NCBI GenBank assembly: GCA_934725015.1
Contig: CAKVAS010000009.1
Location: 27,972-91,971 of the forward strand
Length of the DNA stretch: 64,000 nucleotides
Direction: 5' to 3'
DNA from: an uncultured Bacteroidales bacterium
GTDB lineage: Bacteria; Bacteroidota; Bacteroidia; Bacteroidales; UBA932
Positions 1 to 9,148 of the stretch are shown one piece after another. The notes under the pieces are model-generated. The model was not told where the DNA came from. It was given only the letters and a program-made list of their open reading frames with translations, and searched no databases. The stretch's first letter is position 1. Each line of letters starts with the position of its first letter. The position numbers were made by a program, and so were the translations under genes.

Positions 1-1
1 C

Positions 2-1726
2 GGCTATCAGTCGCACAATTTCGTCTATAGCCCAAGTTCCCTTCCGGCAAAGAACCCGGGCGAGGGAGGCGACGCCACGAGGTCCGAGCGCGACGACATG
101 ACGCTTTCTTCTGAGAACACGATTACCTATAACATCAAGAGCGGAGGACATAAATTCGATGTTCTCGGAGGTTTCACCGCCTACCGCTATGTCTCCAACT
201 CCCTCGGACTCACCGGCTCGGGCTATCTCGTGGATTCCGTAAAATGGAACAACATGGGCGGCGTGACCGACAAGAACACCCTCGTTCCGTCATCATCTAC
301 GCTCAAGACCACGAAGATGTCCGTTCTCGCACGCGCCAACTGGAGCTATCGCTCGCGCTACTACATCACTGTGACGGGCCGTGCCGACGGGGCCTCCAAC
401 TTCGCGGCGAACAACAAGTGGGGATTCTTCCCGTCCGCCGCCCTCAAGTGGAATATCAAGAACGAGAAGTTCCTCAAGAGAGTCAGGTGGATTGACGACC
501 TCGCCCTCCGTTTCAGCGCCGGACGCACCGGAAACGACGCGGTCGATGCCTACAGGAGTCTCGAAAGGCTCGCCACCAACTCCAAGGGCTACATCTTCGG
601 AGGCAGTCAGGAGGCGGCCTATTACCGCGGGCAGCTTCCGAGCCCGGACCTCACCTGGGAGAAGACCGACCTCTACAACCTCGCTGTCGATATGTCCTTC
701 TTCAACAGCCGCCTCAACATCACGGCCGAGGGCTATGTTTCGAAGACCCGTGACCTTCTCATGGAGGTGCAGGTGGCTGACCAGACAGGTTTCAGCTCGC
801 ATTTCGTGAACCTCGGAAACACATCCAACTACGGGGCCGAGCTCTCCATCGAGAGCCGCAACATCGTGCGCCGCAACTTCACATGGACAACGAACCTCAC
901 CTTCTCGCACAACACTCAGACCGTCGATGACATAGGCACTTCGGAGTACATCTCGGTGGCCGACTCCGGCGGAAACAACCCGTTCATGATGCACGGCTTC
1001 GTGAAGGGCTATCCGCTCAACTCCCTCTGGGGATTCCGCTACGCCGGCGTATGGCATAACCTCGATGAATTCAAGCGCAACGAGGTCACCCACGCCTACA
1101 CTTCCGCGTCCGTCCTGACCGAGGCCAACTACGCCTCCTATCTCGGAACGCCTCGTTACCACGACATCAACGGCGACGGCACCCTTGACCAGGACGACCT
1201 CGTCTATCTCGGCAACGCCGACCCGTGGCTCTACGGCGGATTCCAGAACACCTTCACGTTCTTCGGCAACCTCAAATTGGGAGTCTATATCGCATATTCC
1301 TTCGGAGGCAAGCTCTACAACTTCTCCGAGCTCTATATGGCCGGCGGAAACAACACCAACCAGTACCGCTACATGGTGAACTCCTGGCATCCTGTCCGCA
1401 ACCCCGATTCAGACCTTCCGCGTGCCGGAGGTTCGATGAGCAAGGACGTGCCGAGCGACAGGATGGTCTATGACGCATCCTACATAAGGCTCAAGAATGT
1501 CTCCCTCGGCTACACATTCGACCTTTCCGAAAAGCTCAAGTGGATGAGGGACATCACCCTGAGCGTCAGCGGCGAGAACCTGCTTCTGTGGAAGAAATAT
1601 AACGGATTTGACCCGGATGTTTCCTATTCCGGCTCCGACAGCGAGTCTTCGACCCTGCGCCGTCTCGACATGGGCGCATATCCTAAGGCCCGCACCATAG
1701 TCTTCAGCATTCAGGCAAGATTCTAA
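2..1726 (+). CDS. SusC/RagA-family TonB-dependent outer-membrane receptor, C-terminal part (5' truncated)
   Basis: The reading frame is open from the first full codon at position 2, so the gene starts before the window; 574 residues of the C-terminal beta-barrel are present. Alternating aromatic and charged strands and the terminal FSIQARF (a barrel ending in an aromatic residue) fit SusC-type TonB-dependent receptors, which pull oligosaccharides or other large ligands across the outer membrane. The stretch with YHDINGDGTLDQDD around residue 390 is a calcium-site-like loop often seen in the C-terminal third of SusC proteins. A SusD gene follows after about 50 bp, the normal SusC-SusD order. 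The plug and TonB box are outside the window, so ligand class cannot be inferred from this part. Confidence 0.95.
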   Translation, partial: GYQSHNFVYSPSSLPAKNPGEGGDATRSERDDMTLSSENTITYNIKSGGHKFDVLGGFTAYRYVSNSLGLTGSGYLVDSVKWNNMGGVTDKNTLVPSSSTLKTTKMSVLARANWSYRSRYYITVTGRADGASNFAANNKWGFFPSAALKWNIKNEKFLKRVRWIDDLALRFSAGRTGNDAVDAYRSLERLATNSKGYIFGGSQEAAYYRGQLPSPDLTWEKTDLYNLAVDMSFFNSRLNITAEGYVSKTRDLLMEVQVADQTGFSSHFVNLGNTSNYGAELSIESRNIVRRNFTWTTNLTFSHNTQTVDDIGTSEYISVADSGGNNPFMMHGFVKGYPLNSLWGFRYAGVWHNLDEFKRNEVTHAYTSASVLTEANYASYLGTPRYHDINGDGTLDQDDLVYLGNADPWLYGGFQNTFTFFGNLKLGVYIAYSFGGKLYNFSELYMAGGNNTNQYRYMVNSWHPVRNPDSDLPRAGGSMSKDVPSDRMVYDASYIRLKNVSLGYTFDLSEKLKWMRDITLSVSGENLLLWKKYNGFDPDVSYSGSDSESSTLRRLDMGAYPKARTIVFSIQARF

Positions 1727-1760
1727 GATCATGCGAGATTATAGGATCATGCGAGATTAT
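1727..1760. repeat. Two 16-bp direct repeats, period 18, between susC and susD
   Basis: The 16-base unit GATCATGCGAGATTAT occurs at 1727-1742 and again at 1745-1760, directly after the susC stop and before the susD start. Each unit contains an ATG in the susD frame, so the repeat creates extra in-frame start candidates at 1731 and 1749. It could tune translation of susD, or be a neutral slippage duplication. Confidence 0.8.
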
Positions 1761-1775
1761 AAAAACCGACAGATT

Positions 1776-3284
1776 ATGAAACTGAAAAATATCATATTGC
1801 CATTGTTGGCGGTCTCTCTCCTTCCTTCGTGCAGTCTGAAGGAGGACGACTCGACCTTCGCCACTTCAGGGAACTTCTACAAGAACGCGCAGCAGTGCCG
1901 TGCGGCCCTGAACACCTGCTACATCCCGATGAAGGACATGTATTCCTACAAGATGCTGCTCGCCACCGAGTGTGTCACAGACCTCGCCTACTCGCGCTCA
2001 TCGACTCAGGACGCATTCCTCGACATCTCTCCGGCCAACCCGCGCTTCGGAGCCGATGTCTGGAAAAGCGGCTATCAGGGAGTGCGCTGGTGTAACGGGG
2101 CCATTGCCGGCATCGAGGGCTCTTCCCTCGCCGACGACGTGAAGGCTCCGCTCGTGGCAGAAGGCAAGATTATGAGGGCGTTCTATTACTGGATTCTCAC
2201 CTGCTTTTTCGGGGACGTGCCTTTCTACACGGAGGACGTCGCCGACGAGGCAGCCCTCGCGAAGGTCGCGAAGCTTCCGAGAATGTCGGCCGTGGAAACC
2301 CGTGATTGGCTCATAGAAGACCTTCAGGCCTGCCTCCCGTCACTTTCCAAGGTTCGCTCCAGCGAGATTTCCGACAACAGGGTCGGCGCGGCCGTCGGCT
2401 ATGTGCTGCTCTCGAAGCTCGCACAGTGGAACGAGAGGTGGGACGTGTCGCTCGCGGCCTGCAAGGAGGTCGAGTCCATTTACGGCAGTCTCGACCAGTA
2501 CCCTATCTCCGACATTCCGTTCCGCATGAAGAACACTCCCGAGTCCATACTCGAGGTTCAGCACACCTACTCCGCCGCCGGGCTGAGCTACACCTCCAAT
2601 GTCGCCTGTCTCTGTATGCCGTACAAGCGCAGCGGCAATAAGTATGACGGCGTGGTCATCGAGGAACTCGGTTCCAACGCCACTGCATACGCCCCGGCAC
2701 AGGCGAACGGCTACACCGTCAGCACACTCTATCCCCTCGACGAGGCCAATCCGTCCGCGACGGACAAGAGGCGCGCGATGACCATAGTCCAGGAGTGGAA
2801 CGGTCAGGAATTCAACTCCATAAACACGAAATCGACGACGGCATTCTTCGGCCCGAAGTTCTGGTGTCCGAATATGCAGACCAACCACGATTCGAACAAT
2901 TACAAGATTTTCCGCTACGCCGACGTCATTCTCATGATGGCCGAGGCCCACTGCATGCTTCAGGACGACATGGACGAGGCCCTGCGCTATCTGAACATGA
3001 CAAAGACACGCGCCGGCATACGCGAATACTCCCGCCGTGACTGGAAGCGCATCATGGAGGAAGTCAAGGTCGAGAGGGGACGCGAGCTCTTCGGCGAGTT
3101 CCAGAGGAAGTTCGACCTCGTGCGCTGGGGAACATGGTACGAGGTGACTGAGTCCCAGACCCGTTCGACCCGAATTAAGGAGAACATACTTCCGTGCCAC
3201 CGCTACTATCCGATTCCTGCCGTGCAGGTCTCCTACTCCGGCGGTGCGCTCGACAACAACGAATACGCGCAGTACGGAAGATGA
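1776..3284 (+). CDS. SusD/RagB-family glycan-binding outer-membrane lipoprotein
   Basis: This 502-residue protein is the surface lipoprotein partner that caps the SusC channel and captures ligand. The start at 1776 gives a clean lipoprotein signal (MKLKNIILPLLAVSLLPSCS, lipid-anchored cysteine in LPSC); in-frame ATGs at 1731 and 1749 lie inside a duplicated 18-bp repeat and would spoil the signal. SusD hallmarks are visible: an N-terminal helical TPR-like part (FYKNAQQCRAALNTCY, followed by IMRAFYYW), and a C-terminal block FRYADVILMMAEAHCM and VERGRELFGEFQRKFDLVRWG, which are conserved in SusD/RagB proteins. Length is within the family range. It is the second gene of the locus and presumably co-transcribed with the upstream receptor. 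Confidence 0.95.
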   Translation: MKLKNIILPLLAVSLLPSCSLKEDDSTFATSGNFYKNAQQCRAALNTCYIPMKDMYSYKMLLATECVTDLAYSRSSTQDAFLDISPANPRFGADVWKSGYQGVRWCNGAIAGIEGSSLADDVKAPLVAEGKIMRAFYYWILTCFFGDVPFYTEDVADEAALAKVAKLPRMSAVETRDWLIEDLQACLPSLSKVRSSEISDNRVGAAVGYVLLSKLAQWNERWDVSLAACKEVESIYGSLDQYPISDIPFRMKNTPESILEVQHTYSAAGLSYTSNVACLCMPYKRSGNKYDGVVIEELGSNATAYAPAQANGYTVSTLYPLDEANPSATDKRRAMTIVQEWNGQEFNSINTKSTTAFFGPKFWCPNMQTNHDSNNYKIFRYADVILMMAEAHCMLQDDMDEALRYLNMTKTRAGIREYSRRDWKRIMEEVKVERGRELFGEFQRKFDLVRWGTWYEVTESQTRSTRIKENILPCHRYYPIPAVQVSYSGGALDNNEYAQYGR

Positions 3285-3340
3285 GGAAGCGATTGAGGGA
3301 GTGATGATGAAAATTGATTATACACTGCATAATTGAATAT

Positions 3341-5638
3341 ATGAATATGAAACCTGTTTTAAGAAAATGTCTCGCGGCAATGGCCGTCGCATCAGCGCTG
3401 CTTGCCGCATCCTGCCAGAAGGAGACCGAGTCTCCGACGACGATGACCCTGGCCGTGAACGACAACACCATAAACCTCGAAGCAAAGTCCGGCAAGGAGC
3501 ACGTGCTCGTCTATGCGAAAGGGCAGTGGAACGCCGACTTCAAGGAGGCCGTCGAGTGGGCTGCCATCGAGGGCGGCAGCGGAAACGGCAACGGGGAGTT
3601 CATCCTCACTTATGAGAAGAACCCTGACATCCTCCGCAGGGCGGAGATTCTGCTCACCGCTGCGGGAGTTGATAAGACCATAACCCTCACCGTGAACCAG
3701 GAAGGCGAGAAGGGGACTCCTAAGCTCGCGTTCGCCGAGAACGAGAAGGCCTACATCGCATGGGAGGTGAAGGACGCCATTGCGGTCGAGTCCAACATCG
3801 ACCAGTCACTGATTAAGGCGGAATCATCGGTAGAGTGGATCGGCGGCCTTGAGCTCAAGGACGGGCAGCTCTCGTTCACCGTCGCCGAGAACACGACCGG
3901 CGAGCCTCGCAAGGGTGCGCTCACCGTTTCCTACACCGACATCGACGAGGCAGTTTATCGTGCGGTGGCCGAAATCACTCAGGGCTCGGAGCCTGGACAT
4001 CTCACTCTGAACGAGACCGAGATGGCAATCGAGGCCTTCGCCGGCACAAAGACCGTTCAGTGGGACTGCGCTCTCGGGACGTTCATGCCGGAACTTACCT
4101 CAAGCGTCACCTACGAGGGCAGCCAGAAGGACTGGATTAGCAATGTCACGCCGGCGGTCGATGCGCTTTCATTCGACGTTACTGACAATGAGACCAAGGA
4201 GGCCCGTACAGCCGTAATTAAGGTTGAGCTTGCGTCCAAGGGCATAGCCGTCAATCTCAAGGTCACTCAGGGCGTCAAGACCAGGCAGTACAGCTTTGAG
4301 GAGCTTCGCGCCGTTCTTTCAGCGGCCGGCGAGCAGACGTTTGAGGGCGACTGGTTCGAGGGCGTGGTGATTGCCGATGCCGGAAAGGAGAACATGGAGA
4401 CCAATGCTATGACCTCCATTCCGTTTACAAACGAGGAATCCCAGATTACCAACTATGTCCAGTCCCTTGACGGCAAGTACGGAATGCGACTCAAGTTCAC
4501 CACAGCTGCGGGCAACACTCTCAAGAAGGGCGACAAGGTGAAGATTTCTCTCGCCGGAACAACCCTCATCCGCGAGGACAACCCTGCCAGATACACTCTC
4601 AGGAACTTGACTGCCAATAATGTGACGGTTGAGGAGACTGTTTCGCTCAGCCCTCGTCAGAAGACGATTTCGGAACTGACGGATGACGACGTCTATACCT
4701 TGGTTACACTTCCTGACGTCGAGGTCACGTTCTGCTATGGTTCATGGGTGAATGCCCGCAAGGAATGGATTGCCGACAAGAGAATCAACTTCGACAACCG
4801 CATCCTGCGCGATGTGAAAGGCGATGAGATAAGGATGATTGTGAACACGGATGTTCCGTGGTATATGACGACGGCCGGTGTTCCAAAGGGCTCGGGGCCT
4901 GTTTCCGGCGTGATTGTAAGCACGGAAAGCCCTTATTACGGTTCCGACATTCTCGGGAAATACCAGATTCGTCCGATGGAGCTTGCGGACATTGAAATCA
5001 AGGACGACGGCTTCAGCAAGATTCTGGTTGATTGGGACTATAAGGCAGGGTTCACCAAGGGAACTTCTTTGGCTGCGACAACAGGAACCGGAACAATGAA
5101 GACGGTGTCGAACATGGTGCAGACAAGTTCTCAGATGCAGTTCGGCGATGTCTCCTCTTTCCCGAAGAAAGACCCGAAGGCAATCAATGTCAATGACGGA
5201 ACCTGGTGGAAGGACGGCGTTGCAAAGGATGACGTGAGATTCCAGTTCTCTGCTTTGGAGGCCGCCGGGAAGAAGATGCACCTCTCGTTCGGAGCCTTTG
5301 TCGGAACCAATCAGGAGGATGCCACTTCCCAGGCTCCGGTACATTGGAGCGTCGAGTATTCGCTGGATGGAGGAACAAGCTTCACTACGGTAGAGACGGT
5401 TATGATTCGTCCTATGGGCGCGAAGGCTTCGAAACTCCTTTTCGTCCCGGCCTCAATAGACGACCAGTGCGTCGAGCTGCCTGATGAAATCGCAGGAAAG
5501 GACAATGTCATAATCCGCTTTATCGCGGCCGATGCTGCAACGGTTAATTGGAGCACAAAGGATTATTCCGCAACGGTTGCGGACGGAGGCAAGTTCCGTC
5601 TCGTGTTCGGAGCGCTTGCCGTGAAATACAATAAATGA
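3341..5638 (+). CDS. BACON/DUF5689 surface lipoprotein
   Basis: The 765-residue product begins with a lipoprotein signal ending LLAASC near residue 25. Starts at 3341 (MNMKP) and 3347 (MKP) are both plausible; an upstream in-frame candidate at 3314 would give an unlikely leader. The N-terminal half contains repeated beta-sandwich segments of BACON type (for example WIGGLELKDGQLSFTVAENTTGEPRKG, shown here only in part as ENTTGEPRKGALTVSY). The central part, from about residue 310, matches DUF5689: ELRAVLSAAGEQTF, GDKVKISLAGTTLIREDNP, then KYQIRPMELADIEI. The C-terminal part looks like a jelly-roll or lectin-like fold. Such proteins sit at the cell surface beside SusD and are thought to bind glycan. 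The stop codon is shared with the next gene's overlapping start region. Confidence 0.85.
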   Translation: MNMKPVLRKCLAAMAVASALLAASCQKETESPTTMTLAVNDNTINLEAKSGKEHVLVYAKGQWNADFKEAVEWAAIEGGSGNGNGEFILTYEKNPDILRRAEILLTAAGVDKTITLTVNQEGEKGTPKLAFAENEKAYIAWEVKDAIAVESNIDQSLIKAESSVEWIGGLELKDGQLSFTVAENTTGEPRKGALTVSYTDIDEAVYRAVAEITQGSEPGHLTLNETEMAIEAFAGTKTVQWDCALGTFMPELTSSVTYEGSQKDWISNVTPAVDALSFDVTDNETKEARTAVIKVELASKGIAVNLKVTQGVKTRQYSFEELRAVLSAAGEQTFEGDWFEGVVIADAGKENMETNAMTSIPFTNEESQITNYVQSLDGKYGMRLKFTTAAGNTLKKGDKVKISLAGTTLIREDNPARYTLRNLTANNVTVEETVSLSPRQKTISELTDDDVYTLVTLPDVEVTFCYGSWVNARKEWIADKRINFDNRILRDVKGDEIRMIVNTDVPWYMTTAGVPKGSGPVSGVIVSTESPYYGSDILGKYQIRPMELADIEIKDDGFSKILVDWDYKAGFTKGTSLAATTGTGTMKTVSNMVQTSSQMQFGDVSSFPKKDPKAINVNDGTWWKDGVAKDDVRFQFSALEAAGKKMHLSFGAFVGTNQEDATSQAPVHWSVEYSLDGGTSFTTVETVMIRPMGAKASKLLFVPASIDDQCVELPDEIAGKDNVIIRFIAADAATVNWSTKDYSATVADGGKFRLVFGALAVKYNK

Positions 5639-5643
5639 CAGAC

Positions 5644-7965
5644 ATGAAAGCAAGTTCAATCATAAGAATATCAGCTGTCTCCTCGATGGTGTGGGCTCTT
5701 GCGGCCTGCACCTCGATAGACAGGGAAAAGTTCGACTTCGTGGAATACGGTGTTTCCGAGACCGAGATAGAGTTCCCCGCGAAGGCCGAGTTCAAGGACG
5801 GGAAGCCGGTGACCGAGCTCCAGAAGGTCATCGACATCTACTCCAATCAGGACTGCGTCCTCAGCTATGCCGACTCCGAGGTTGACTGGATGCGCGTCCG
5901 TGACCTTGACTCGTGGCAGATATGCCGTCAGATAGCCTTCCGCGGCGACTGCTCCTTCCGCATCGAGTGCGACCAGAACGGCGACTACGCCCGCATGGTG
6001 AAGCTTGTCGTGAAGGGCGGACCCCGCACCGACACGATTTATGTCAAGCAGAACGGCAAGCGCGTGCCGGAGCTCTCCCTCGCGCGCTCGTCCGAACTTC
6101 TCGACGGCGACAAGGACAGCCGGTTCAGCGTCGCCTACACCACCAATGTCTCTGACTGGAAGGACATCAGCTGCAGGGTAAGCTACACCGGCGAGTCCTC
6201 CGACTGGATTACTTCCGCGACGGTTGAGCAGGGCAGCGTAAGCATCGCCTGCTCGAAGAACCCTACGGACGACCTGCGCACGGCTTCCGTCAAGGTCTGC
6301 TACACCGACGGTTTCGGCGCCGAATACGGCCAGACTCTCTACATCGTCCAGAAGACTAAGGACAACGGCATAGGCAAGTCCATGTCCTTCGCCGAGGTAC
6401 GCGCCCTTGGACGCAGCGGAGAGACGGTGGAGATTGACGAAAACGTGATAGTAGAGGGCTACATCGTCAGCAACCGCGAGTCCGGCAATGTCGGCGAGAA
6501 TGAAAAGACATCCTCGACCTCATCCGACAACTCTGCATATCTCCGCAAGGCATACGTCGAGAGCCTCGACGGACAGTATGGATTCCTCATAAGGATGGAG
6601 ACGGCCGAAGACAATATCTTTGAGCGTTACGACAAGGTATCGATTCTCCTCAAAGGCACGCAACTCCTGAGGGAAGACAATCCGGAGAGATATGAGCTCA
6701 GCGGTCTCACCGTGTCAAACGTGCTCGTCCGCGAGGCTGGCACTGCCAATGCGGTTCCGTCGAAGGAAAAATATATCTCCGAACTCACCGACAGTGACAT
6801 ATACACATATGTATCCCTGCTGGACTGCGAGTTTCCGGTGCGCAAGGGCTCCCTTACTCCTCTGAACGACTCCTACACGATTTCCAACGGCAAGGGAAAC
6901 ATCTCCAAATACCCGCGTCTGGTGCGTGACGTCGAGGGCGGCAGCATCTACACCTACACCAGCACCACCTGCCCCTACAGGCGCGACGGCGTGAAGCTTC
7001 CTTACGGACGTGGCTCGCTCAAGGGGGTCATCGTGCATGAACTTTTCCCGAACTATGTCTATGGGGACAGCGACAACGAGGACCTCTACGGAAACATCGG
7101 TCGCTACCAGATCCGCCATCAGTCCTGGTCCGACATCGGATTCGACAAGGATGGCTCGTTCTCGAACCTGCTCGTCGAGTTCCGCTATGCCGCCGGTTTC
7201 AAGACGGTCGATGGTGTGTCCTATTTCCCGGCGACGGAAGGCGACCCGACGGCAAAGTTCTGGCACACCTCCGGAGGCGGCATCACCAAATGTCCTTCGA
7301 CCTTCAACTACATAGGATGGACGGGAACGACCGGAGGCGTGGCTCCTTTCAGGAATCATGTGGGTCTTGACACCTCGCTCGAAGAGCCGCTCGGCTACTC
7401 GTTCGCGGAAGGCTATGTCTTTGACTACTCCAAGACCAATGATGACGGAAGGGGCAAGGTGGGCTCCACGAACAAGTGCACCTACAACGGGGCGGAGACC
7501 ACGCTTCTCGACGGATGGATGAACAAGACATGGTGGGCTTCGGAGGACTCGGAGGCGGAATCATGGATAATCGAGTTCTCCACCAAGGGCATAAGCGCGG
7601 AGCATCTTTCCATGCAGTTCACCTCTTATGGCGCCGAGACGGGTTCCACGGGCAAGAGCCCCTACAACTGGACGGCATGGTGGTCGGAGAGCGGCGACCT
7701 CAAGGACGCTTCCGCCTGGACGAAGATTGCCGACTATGTCGTTCCTGACGGGGTCGTGACCTCGTCCCAGCAGGACTGGCAGCTTCCGGCCATGAAGCAG
7801 TATGACTTTCCGCTTCCGTCCGAGATGCTCGGGAAGGACAGGATTTACATCCGGCTCCAGCCGTCCGACCGCTACACCAACACCGCGTTCTTCGGCGAGG
7901 GCCTCGCTCCGACCGGCGCGAAGTCTGGCAACGGAATGGACTACTTTGCCGTGCGGTATAATTAG
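5644..7965 (+). CDS. DUF5689 surface lipoprotein, paralogue of the preceding gene
   Basis: This 773-residue protein has a lipoprotein signal (VWALAACTS). An ATG at 5635 overlaps the previous stop as ATGA, so translational coupling is possible; 5644 gives the more typical MK start. It shares the architecture of its neighbour: a beta-sandwich half with a BACON-like segment (SYTGESSDWITSATVEQGSV), then the DUF5689 block with FAEVRALGRSGETVEIDEN, SILLKGTQLLREDNPERYEL, KYISELTDSDIYTYVSLLD and NIGRYQIRHQSWSDIGF. The C-terminal region is a second predicted beta-rich domain with YIRLQPSDRYTN near the end. The pair most likely arose by duplication and bind ligand at the surface. Exact specificity is unknown. 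Confidence 0.83.
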   Translation: MKASSIIRISAVSSMVWALAACTSIDREKFDFVEYGVSETEIEFPAKAEFKDGKPVTELQKVIDIYSNQDCVLSYADSEVDWMRVRDLDSWQICRQIAFRGDCSFRIECDQNGDYARMVKLVVKGGPRTDTIYVKQNGKRVPELSLARSSELLDGDKDSRFSVAYTTNVSDWKDISCRVSYTGESSDWITSATVEQGSVSIACSKNPTDDLRTASVKVCYTDGFGAEYGQTLYIVQKTKDNGIGKSMSFAEVRALGRSGETVEIDENVIVEGYIVSNRESGNVGENEKTSSTSSDNSAYLRKAYVESLDGQYGFLIRMETAEDNIFERYDKVSILLKGTQLLREDNPERYELSGLTVSNVLVREAGTANAVPSKEKYISELTDSDIYTYVSLLDCEFPVRKGSLTPLNDSYTISNGKGNISKYPRLVRDVEGGSIYTYTSTTCPYRRDGVKLPYGRGSLKGVIVHELFPNYVYGDSDNEDLYGNIGRYQIRHQSWSDIGFDKDGSFSNLLVEFRYAAGFKTVDGVSYFPATEGDPTAKFWHTSGGGITKCPSTFNYIGWTGTTGGVAPFRNHVGLDTSLEEPLGYSFAEGYVFDYSKTNDDGRGKVGSTNKCTYNGAETTLLDGWMNKTWWASEDSEAESWIIEFSTKGISAEHLSMQFTSYGAETGSTGKSPYNWTAWWSESGDLKDASAWTKIADYVVPDGVVTSSQQDWQLPAMKQYDFPLPSEMLGKDRIYIRLQPSDRYTNTAFFGEGLAPTGAKSGNGMDYFAVRYN

Positions 7966-8015
7966 GCTCGCGGGTTAAGCATCAGCTACAGACAATGATT
8001 CAGAAATTAAGTGCT

Positions 8016-8987
8016 ATGAAAAGAATGCTTATAATAATGTCGGCTCTGGCCCTCGTGATGTGCACGAAGGCCGAGCCGGTGAAGTCACAGACCGAGTATT
8101 CGGAGCAGGAGAGGCCGGAGGCGGTTCAGATTAAGGTGATGTCGTCGAACATCCGCAGCGGGCAGTCCGATGCCGGCATACAGCTGTGGTCGTACAGGAA
8201 ATTCGCCTACATGAATATGCTCAGCGACACCCAGCCCGACCTCATAGGCCTGCAGGAGTGCAAGGAGGAGAAGGTTCAGACGCTCTCCCTCGCCTCTGAA
8301 TACGGTTTCTGGAGGGTCCCGACCTATGACGGCTCGGTTCCGAACGTCACGGACGACCAGCTTCCGCCGCTTGTGATAATGTACCGCAAGTCCAAGCTCG
8401 AGCTTCTTGACAAGGGGGTGTTCTATTACAACGAGACCGACCCCGCGATTCCGTGCCACAATCCGTGCGGGGCTTCAGGCTGGCAGGTGCGCGGAAGCGT
8501 CTGGGTGAAACTTCAGCTGAAGGAGAACGGCAGGATTCTCTATTTCTTCGACACCCACTACACGCATGACCCGGAGGAAATCATCGACCCCGAGACTGGC
8601 AAGAAGCACTACAACATAGAGGAACGCCGCAAGGCTTCGGTGATTGCCGTGGAGCAGATGGAGAGGATTGTGACGGAGAAGGATGCTGCGGTCTTTCTTG
8701 TCGGCGACCTGAACTGCTCGCTCGCGGACGGGGCGACGCGCAACGGCCCGCGCAGCCTTGAGCCGCTGACCGAGTATATGTGGTCTGCGCGGGAGGATGC
8801 GCACAGCTGCGACGAGGGAATCAGCTTCAACGGCTTCACGGAGTACAAGAACGGAAAGCTCGGCAACATCGACCACATTTTCTACCGTGGAGCCGAGGCT
8901 CTGGACTTCATTACGGTGAACAGCCCCGACTACGGCGTGACCTACATCTCCGACCACTATCCGGTTATGTGCGGCTTTGAGATTTAA
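8016..8987 (+). CDS. EEP-family (endonuclease/exonuclease/phosphatase) lipoprotein
   Basis: The product (323 residues from ATG 8016; an earlier ATG at 7995 is less likely) has a short lipoprotein-type signal ending ALVMCTK, so it is probably anchored in the envelope. All EEP signature blocks are visible: VMSSNIRSG, IGLQECKEE (metal-binding Glu), FFDTHYTHD (His), VFLVGDLNCS (Asp and Asn), IDHIFY and ISDHYPVM (Asp-His). EEP enzymes are metal-dependent phosphohydrolases that include nucleases, inositol-polyphosphate phosphatases and sphingomyelinases; exported forms within glycan loci usually act on phosphoester substrates rather than genomic DNA (inference). It follows the DUF5689 gene by 50 bp. 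A second paralogue lies at 15091-15966. Confidence 0.88.
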   Translation: MKRMLIIMSALALVMCTKAEPVKSQTEYSEQERPEAVQIKVMSSNIRSGQSDAGIQLWSYRKFAYMNMLSDTQPDLIGLQECKEEKVQTLSLASEYGFWRVPTYDGSVPNVTDDQLPPLVIMYRKSKLELLDKGVFYYNETDPAIPCHNPCGASGWQVRGSVWVKLQLKENGRILYFFDTHYTHDPEEIIDPETGKKHYNIEERRKASVIAVEQMERIVTEKDAAVFLVGDLNCSLADGATRNGPRSLEPLTEYMWSAREDAHSCDEGISFNGFTEYKNGKLGNIDHIFYRGAEALDFITVNSPDYGVTYISDHYPVMCGFEI

Positions 8988-8989
8988 GT

Positions 8990-9131
8990 TTTTTTTGACA
9001 GCGCAAAGAAAGTTCTTTTTGACAGCGCAAAGATCTCTCACTTCGTTCGAGATGACAGCGGGGGATTCGTGGTGATACCCTCCAACCCTCTCTGTCATTT
9101 CGAGCGAAACGAAGTGAAGTCGAGAAATCTT
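8990..9131. repeat. Intergenic REP-like inverted repeat with an adjoining direct repeat
   Basis: Two copies of TTGACAGCGCAAAGA lie at about 8995-9009 and 9019-9033. They are followed by an inverted pair: AGATCTCTCACTTCGTTCGA at 9031-9050 continuing to GATGACAG, and CTGTCATTTCGAGCGAAACG from 9092 continuing to GAAATCT at 9130. The arms can pair into a long hairpin. A related arm recurs at 58652-58682, so this is a dispersed element. It may act as a terminator for the EEP gene or as a REP/MITE-type repeat. Confidence 0.7.
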
Positions 9132-9148
9132 TATGTAAATAAGAGTAT

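Noticed and set aside
293..1390. Long ORF on the minus strand opposite susC
   Set aside because: It is a mirror of GC-rich codon use in the receptor gene, has no domain and no promoter.
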